A program made the position numbers and the translations under genes. From assembly GCF_004103715.1 (NCBI RefSeq), contig NZ_CP035282.1, positions 2,966,673-3,030,672 of the forward strand: a DNA stretch of 64,000 bases. Direction: 5' to 3'. Below, one piece after another: positions 59,573-64,000 of this stretch. Each line of letters starts with the position of its first letter. Within the stretch, counting starts at the first letter, position 1. Source of the stretch: Acidilutibacter cellobiosedens (GTDB lineage Bacteria; Bacillota; Clostridia; Tissierellales; Acidilutibacteraceae). The notes beneath the pieces are model-generated. The model saw only the letters and a list, made by a program, of their open reading frames with translations. It was not told the DNA's origin and made no database searches.

Positions 59573-60343
59573 TTATTCACCTCCAAGATATGCTTTAATT
59601 ACTTGTGGATTAGTCTGAATTTCCTGAGGAGTTCCGTCCGCTATTAACGTTCCATAGTCAAATACAAATATTTTATTACAAATTTCCATAACTAAAGACA
59701 TATCATGTTCTATAAGAATTATAGTAAGACTGAATTCATCTTTGATCCAATTAATTAATTTTGTTAATTCCTTTGTCTCATTTGTATTCATTCCGGCGGC
59801 CGGTTCATCTAAAAGGAGTACTTTAGGCTTAGCAGCCAAAGCTCTTGCAATTTCTACTTTTCTTTGTTCTCCATAGGGAAGATTCTTTGCTAATTCATCT
59901 TTCTTATCATAAATATTGAATATCTTCAGCAGTTCAACTGCTTTCTCATATGCCTCTTTTTCATTCCTATAAAAAGATGGCAGTCTAAATAAAGAAGGTA
60001 ATATTCCATAATTCAGATTACAGTGATATCCAATGAGAATATTATCAAGTACACTCATATTTTTAAAAAGCCTTATGTTCTGAAAAGTTCTTGATACTCC
60101 GTATTTAGGCATTTTAAAAGGTTTAAAATCTTTTGATAAAATTTTCTTTTTAAAATTATATGTTATATCGCCGGAACTGGGACTATAAATGCCTGTTAGG
60201 AGATTAAAAAAAGTTGTTTTCCCTGCGCCATTTGGTCCGATTACTCCTACTATCTCTCCTTCTTCAATCGACATGCTTATATTTGAAATAGCTTTTACTC
60301 CTCCAAAAGATTTACAAAGATTATTTACTGTGAGTACATCCAT
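59573..60343 (-). CDS. livG: Branched-chain amino acid ABC transporter ATPase LivG
   Basis: 256 residues. Walker A VIGPNGAGKTTFFNLLTGIY, signature NLPYGEQRKVEIARALA (the LivG-type YGEQRKVEIARAL), Walker B VLLLDEPAAGMNTNET and IEHDMS switch. RTFQNIRLFKNMSVLDNILI is the Q-loop region typical of LivG. The ATG lies inside the end of livM (23-bp overlap), so translation is coupled. Confidence 0.97.
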   Translation of the reverse strand: MDVLTVNNLCKSFGGVKAISNISMSIEEGEIVGVIGPNGAGKTTFFNLLTGIYSPSSGDITYNFKKKILSKDFKPFKMPKYGVSRTFQNIRLFKNMSVLDNILIGYHCNLNYGILPSLFRLPSFYRNEKEAYEKAVELLKIFNIYDKKDELAKNLPYGEQRKVEIARALAAKPKVLLLDEPAAGMNTNETKELTKLINWIKDEFSLTIILIEHDMSLVMEICNKIFVFDYGTLIADGTPQEIQTNPQVIKAYLGGE

Positions 60344-61271
60344 TTAAAACACCTCTCTTTTTAAACAACCTTAAGTCGTTTTTCCCTATCAGTCCTTGTG
60401 GTCTATAAACCATTATCAGGAATAAAATAACTGAATATACGACCATTCTCAATTCCGGAATATTCTGAAGGAAAACAGATATAATGGAAAGCATAACGGC
60501 TCCGACAACTGAACCTAAGACACTTCCAATGCCTCCAAATACTACTATAACCAATATATCTATTGATTTCATGAATCCAAAGGAATCAGGCCTTATAAAA
60601 TAAAAATAATTTGCATATAGTGCACCTGCAATACCTGCAAAAAAAGCTCCCATTGTAAAAACCAATATTTTATAATATGTCGTATTTACTCCCATAGTTT
60701 CAGATGCAATTTCGTCCTCTCTGATGGATATACATGCCCTTCCGTTATAGGATTTTATAAAATTATTGATAATTATTATAGTTATCACCACACAAAAATA
60801 TATCCACGTCCAATTTGTATATTGAGGAATATCATTAAGTCCTGTAGCGCCCCCAATATAATCATTATTAAGTCCAATGATCTTTATTATCTCACCAAAT
60901 CCTAATGTCGCTATTGCAAGATAGTCCCCTTTAAGCCTTAAGGTAGGTATCCCAATTATAATTCCTGCTAATGAAGCAGATAAAGCTGCTGCTATAATTC
61001 CGACAATAAAGGGTTGGCCCAGCTTTGCCGTCATTATAGCTGAAGCATAAGCTCCAATAGACATAAATGCCGCATGGCCAAGAGAAAATTGCCCCGTAAT
61101 TCCCGTTATGAGATTCAGACTTACTGCAAGTATTATATTTACACCTATTACAACAATATTCAATATTATATAGGAATCTATAATACCCCTATTTATCAAA
61201 AATTCAACTATAAAGTAAATACTTAAAATTAATATCAGATTAAAAATATTTTTTTTGTTCAGAAATTTCAT
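60321..61271 (-). CDS. livM: Branched-chain amino acid ABC transporter permease LivM
   Basis: 316 residues, about nine to ten membrane segments. The LivM signature GQFSLGHAAFMSIGAYASAI is near residue 60, and the ATPase-coupling region is ISIREDEIASETMGVNTTYY then KILVFTMGAFFAGIAGALYA. It forms the membrane channel with LivH. The start follows GAGGGTGAT. Confidence 0.97.
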   Translation of the reverse strand: MKFLNKKNIFNLILILSIYFIVEFLINRGIIDSYIILNIVVIGVNIILAVSLNLITGITGQFSLGHAAFMSIGAYASAIMTAKLGQPFIVGIIAAALSASLAGIIIGIPTLRLKGDYLAIATLGFGEIIKIIGLNNDYIGGATGLNDIPQYTNWTWIYFCVVITIIIINNFIKSYNGRACISIREDEIASETMGVNTTYYKILVFTMGAFFAGIAGALYANYFYFIRPDSFGFMKSIDILVIVVFGGIGSVLGSVVGAVMLSIISVFLQNIPELRMVVYSVILFLIMVYRPQGLIGKNDLRLFKKRGVLNGCTHSK

Positions 61272-61287
61272 ATCATCACCCTCAGTT

Positions 61288-62172
61288 CTAAACTTTTTCT
61301 TTTATATTTTTACCAAGTAATCCGTTAGGTCTTACTAAAAGGACTATTATTAGTATTGCAAAAGCAACTGCATCTTTATAAAGGGAACCACCTGCTGCAC
61401 TTATGACAGTTTCCGTAATTCCTAAGAAAAAGCCTCCAAAAACAGCTCCCGGAATAACTCCTATACCTCCTATAACTGCTGCAACAAATGCCTTGAGTCC
61501 CGGCAGTACTCCCATAAGAGGATTGATTGAATTGTAATATACTCCGACTAACACCCCTGCCGCTCCTGCAAGAGCCGAACCTATAGCAAAGGTACTTGAT
61601 ATCGTCTTGTCTATATTAATTCCCATCAGTTGTGCAGCATCACTGTCTAAAGATACTGCCCTCATTGCCTTACCAATTTTTGTTTTATAAATCACATATT
61701 GAAGAATGAGCATTAAAGAAATTGTTATAACTATTATGGAAAGATTTTTAAAATCCAAAACTGCATTTGTATTAAATATATGAATCTTCTTATCCGGTAA
61801 AAGTTCCGGAAAAGTTCTGGTCTCAGGCTTTACAAAATACATCATTCCATACTCTAAAAATAGTGAAACACTTATGGCCGTTATTAATGCAGCTATCCTT
61901 GTAGAATTTCTCACAGGCTTATAAGCTACCTTCTCAATCAACACACCAAGAATACTACACAGCAGCATAGATATTATAAGTGATGACAAAAAATTTAATT
62001 TAAAAAATGTTGTCAGTGCAAATCCAATATATGCTCCAATCATATAAATATCCCCGTGAGCAAAATTTATCAAATTTATTATTCCATAGACCATAGTATA
62101 TCCGAGGGCTATCAACGCATAAATGCTGCCAAGGGATATCCCGTTTATTACTTGCTGAATTATCTGTTCCAA
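61288..62172 (-). CDS. livH: Branched-chain amino acid ABC transporter permease LivH
   Basis: 294 residues with a TTG start giving MEQIIQQVINGISLGSIYAL, the usual LivH N-terminus; GGGGTGAT lies at proper distance and the ATG upstream falls inside that site. Signature INFAHGDIYMIGAYIGFA and coupling loop AVSLDSDAAQLMGINIDKTI. The C-terminus LVRPNGLLGK is typical. Confidence 0.94.
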   Translation of the reverse strand: MEQIIQQVINGISLGSIYALIALGYTMVYGIINLINFAHGDIYMIGAYIGFALTTFFKLNFLSSLIISMLLCSILGVLIEKVAYKPVRNSTRIAALITAISVSLFLEYGMMYFVKPETRTFPELLPDKKIHIFNTNAVLDFKNLSIIVITISLMLILQYVIYKTKIGKAMRAVSLDSDAAQLMGINIDKTISSTFAIGSALAGAAGVLVGVYYNSINPLMGVLPGLKAFVAAVIGGIGVIPGAVFGGFFLGITETVISAAGGSLYKDAVAFAILIIVLLVRPNGLLGKNIKEKV

Positions 62173-62258
62173 AATCATCACCCCATTGATTTATTAACAT
62201 ATAACAAATATCTATCACAGAGGCAAATAATCTTCCCTCTGTGGTAGATCTATAATAA

Positions 62259-63419
62259 TTATGGCTCTAATTTTTTAACAAAGGAAGGTTGTCCGTCTTT
62301 TAATTGAAGTATTGTAATTGACTTTACAGGATTATGATTTTCATCCATAGAAAATGTTCCTGTTATACCCTTAAAATCCTTAGTGTCTGCTAAAGCATCC
62401 TTAATTTTTTCAGGGTCTGCCTCTCCTGCTCTTTTTATAGCATCAGCTACAAAATATCCCATATCATAACCTAATGCACTGAACGCATCCGGTTCGCTTC
62501 CATTCTTTTTCTTAAATGATTCTCTAAATTTTACAACATCAGATGCATCGTCCATAGATGAATAATGGTTTGTATAATAAACATTTTCTAATGATTTCTT
62601 ATCAGCAATTTCTGCTAATTTCGGTGAATCGTATCCGTCGGCTCCAAGTATTGGTATGTTAATGCCTAATTCTCTGGCTTGTTTTATAATCAGCCCTACT
62701 TCTTCATAATAACCCGGAACATATAATACATCCGGATTGGTTCCTTTAATATTTGTCAAAACAGCTTTATAATCTGTATCCTTAGATTGATATGCTTCTT
62801 CTGTCAAAATTTCTCCGCCAAGTTTTTCAAATGTCTCCTTAAAATTCTTTCCTATTCCTTTACTGTAGTCACTTGTATTATCAATAAGAATTGCCGCTTT
62901 TTTTGCCTTTAAATCACTGAATGCAAAATTTGCCATGGTTATACCTTGAAATGAATCATTAAAACATGTCCTAAAGATATAATCTCTAACCTTTCCATTG
63001 CTATCAACGGTAAAATCGTCCGAAGTAGCTGAAGAGGATATAAGCGGAATTTTATTCTGCATTGCTGCCGGAGATGCCGCTTTTGCATCCCCTGATGTTG
63101 CCGGCCCTAATATTACCACAACTTTATCTCTTGTAGCTAACTTTGTCGAAACATTAGCAGCTTCTGCACTGTCTGACTTATTATCAACTTTTACAAGTTC
63201 TATCTGTTTACCAAGAACTCCGCCGGCTTTATTTATTTCATCAATTGCAAATTCTATACCTTTTACCGAACTTTGCCCATAAGTTGCAACATTTCCAGAT
63301 AATTCATAATTTAATCCTATTTTTATATTTTCAGAACTTTCTCCTGATTTTGAATCACATCCTACTAATAAAGTAGATATCAATAAAACCGTCATAACTA
63401 AAGTAATTGCTCTTTTCAC
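62259..63419 (-). CDS. livK: Branched-chain amino acid-binding lipoprotein LivK
   Basis: 386 residues with a GTG start behind GGGAGAG. Signal peptide with lipobox LLVGC, cysteine at residue 21, followed by a Ser/Glu-rich linker. The periplasmic-binding fold type I begins IKIGLNYELSGNVATYGQSS; VILGPATSGDAKAASPAAMQ is the ligand-binding region. It captures Leu/Ile/Val or similar acids outside the membrane. It follows a Leu/Ile T-box, which supports branched-chain specificity. Confidence 0.95.
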   Translation of the reverse strand: MKRAITLVMTVLLISTLLVGCDSKSGESSENIKIGLNYELSGNVATYGQSSVKGIEFAIDEINKAGGVLGKQIELVKVDNKSDSAEAANVSTKLATRDKVVVILGPATSGDAKAASPAAMQNKIPLISSSATSDDFTVDSNGKVRDYIFRTCFNDSFQGITMANFAFSDLKAKKAAILIDNTSDYSKGIGKNFKETFEKLGGEILTEEAYQSKDTDYKAVLTNIKGTNPDVLYVPGYYEEVGLIIKQARELGINIPILGADGYDSPKLAEIADKKSLENVYYTNHYSSMDDASDVVKFRESFKKKNGSEPDAFSALGYDMGYFVADAIKRAGEADPEKIKDALADTKDFKGITGTFSMDENHNPVKSITILQLKDGQPSFVKKLEP

Positions 63420-63494
63420 TTATTCATCTCTCCCTTAATGTAATATAGTTTTTATTTCAAATTTAAAAGCCGGCAAAAACCACCTCCACCAAAT
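63420..63494 (-). other. Leader segment between repeat G and livK
   Basis: About 75 nt after the repeat and before livK, with a GGTGGAGGTGGTTTTTGCCGG stretch (minus strand, near 63462-63488). No promoter assigned; presumably read through from the T-box. Confidence 0.4.
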
Positions 63495-63605
63495 TAAAAA
63501 AGGCTTTTATCGGAATATTGATATATTAATAAAGCCTTTTTTGAAACTCACTTAAAGTCAAATACAAATTAATGTAAATAGAGTTTCCCATAGATTATAA
63601 AAAAA
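63495..63605 (+). repeat. Dispersed repeat family, copy G (full length)
   Basis: Left hairpin AAAAAAGGCTTTTATCGGAA ... ATAAAGCCTTTTTT, middle GAAACTCACTTAAAGTCAAA then TACAAATTAATGTAAATAG, right end TTTCCCATAGATTATAAAAA. It lies between the T-box terminator and livK. The right end merges with the T-tract of that terminator. Confidence 0.8.
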
Positions 63606-63825
63606 AGCCTCTATTACGTATATATACGTAATAGAGGCACGTTAGCACGGTACCACTCTAAATCATAATATCCTCACGAATACTATCTCAGTAGGTTCAA
63701 TCAAACCTTCTCCTTATAACGTAGGATCCATTCGTCATCGCTTACTTAGTTCAGCTATGAAACTCAGAAGTGATTTATTATCTACTAAACCAATGCCGAT
63801 TCTCACCATCTTCGGCTCTCTGTAA
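63599..63825 (-). promoter_or_regulatory. T-box, Ile module with intact antiterminator/terminator (specifier ATC)
   Basis: Minus strand: stem I begins AGAGAGCCGAAGATGGTGAG; the specifier is ATC (63774-63772) in AATAAATCACTTC. The T-box TAGAGTGGTACCGTGC lies at 63645-63660, and the terminator is a long palindrome GCCTCTATTACGTATA and complement (63607-63638) followed by TTTTTTTT. It should raise livK-H-M-G-F expression when tRNA-Ile is uncharged. Confidence 0.9.
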
Positions 63826-64000
63826 TTAGTTAAAAAATAGTTTTTCTCTTCATCATAGTTTTTGATATAGTAAAGCATCAACAGGTTCAATCAAACCCTT
63901 CCCTTATAACGTAGGGGAACGTTACAGCCTACTTATTCAGCGGCACAACTCTGAAGTGAGTTATTATCTATTTTTTCAATCCCGATTTCCACCATACTCG
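63826..64000 (-). promoter_or_regulatory. T-box, upstream Leu module (specifier CTC), 5' end outside window
   Basis: A second stem I, similar to the first: AATAACTCACTTC gives specifier CTC (63960-63958); CCTACGTTATAAGGG and TTTGATTGAACCT are shared with the Ile module. The T-box and terminator are not intact: the corresponding place (63829-63857) reads TATGATGAAGAGAAAAACTA, with no TGG-ACC core. The module runs off the window end. Confidence 0.8.

Noticed and set aside
41174-63419. A new defence or secondary metabolism system
   Set aside because: All genes in the accessory-looking parts belong to known families (LiaF-like, EF-G2, HisC, Liv importer); no nuclease, toxin or biosynthetic cluster is present.
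29193-63605. The dispersed repeats as a CRISPR array
   Set aside because: Copies are kilobases apart, imperfect, and without spacers or cas genes.

Overview
The window is a low-GC, AT-rich bacterial chromosome segment from the Firmicutes, most likely class Clostridia or Tissierellia. The evidence is a B. subtilis-type order of housekeeping genes, RpoB/RpoC/S14/L33/L36 of Gram-positive type, a ThyX thymidylate synthase, SigH, CtsR-McsA-McsB-ClpC, DisA/RadA, and T-box leaders. I cannot name the genus. Almost everything is on the minus strand, so read the map from high to low coordinates; only three genes (about 41.2, 47.3 and 57.6 kb) are on the plus strand. I saw no phage, complete insertion sequence, CRISPR array or rRNA.

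Layout in transcription order: (1) 64.0-58.9 kb, a branched-chain amino acid ABC importer (livK-H-M-G-F) preceded by a tandem leucine/isoleucine T-box; (2) 58.7-57.6 kb, plus-strand hisC-like aminotransferase; (3) 57.4-55.3 kb, an EF-G-like GTPase; (4) 55.0-50.5 kb, ctsR-mcsA-mcsB-clpC; (5) 50.4-47.9 kb, radA-disA; (6) a small plus-strand clostridial protein diverging from carD; (7) 46.4-41.9 kb, PIN-TRAM protein, ispD, ispF, T-box-proS; (8) a plus-strand LiaF-like membrane protein; (9) 40.9-34.4 kb, gltX, T-box-cysS, mrnC, thyX, rlmB, yacP, sigH; (10) 34.3-16.9 kb, tRNA-Thr-tuf, rpmG-secE-nusG-rplK-rplA, rplJ-rplL, rpoB-rpoC, L7Ae-like, rpsL-rpsG-fusA-tuf; (11) 16.8-1.9 kb, the S10-spc-alpha ribosomal superoperon from rpsJ to rplQ, with secY, adk, infA and rpoA; (12) 1.8-0 kb, the ECF transporter genes ecfA1-ecfA2-ecfT, the last cut by the window edge.

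The genes form the core of information processing: ribosome, RNA polymerase, translation factors, tRNA charging, protein secretion and protein quality control. RNA-level control is visible at many junctions: T-boxes for Cys, Pro and Leu/Ile, an L10 leader, two matching L1-type operator hairpins before rplK and rplA, a long rpsJ leader, a hairpin between rpsL and rpsG, and a perfect palindrome between rplL and rpoB. Near-consensus sigma-A promoters were found for tRNA-Thr/tuf, rpmG, rplJ, rpoB, rpsJ, sigH, cysS, proS, hisC and the 47.3 kb gene.

Two things stand out as possibly undescribed. One is a family of about 105-bp dispersed repeats, seven copies between 29 and 64 kb, all in one orientation; in five copies one end runs directly into the U-tract of a locus-specific terminator. 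The other is a branched-chain amino acid T-box in which two stem I modules (specifiers CTC and ATC) share a single intact antiterminator/terminator, with a decayed remnant of the first one.
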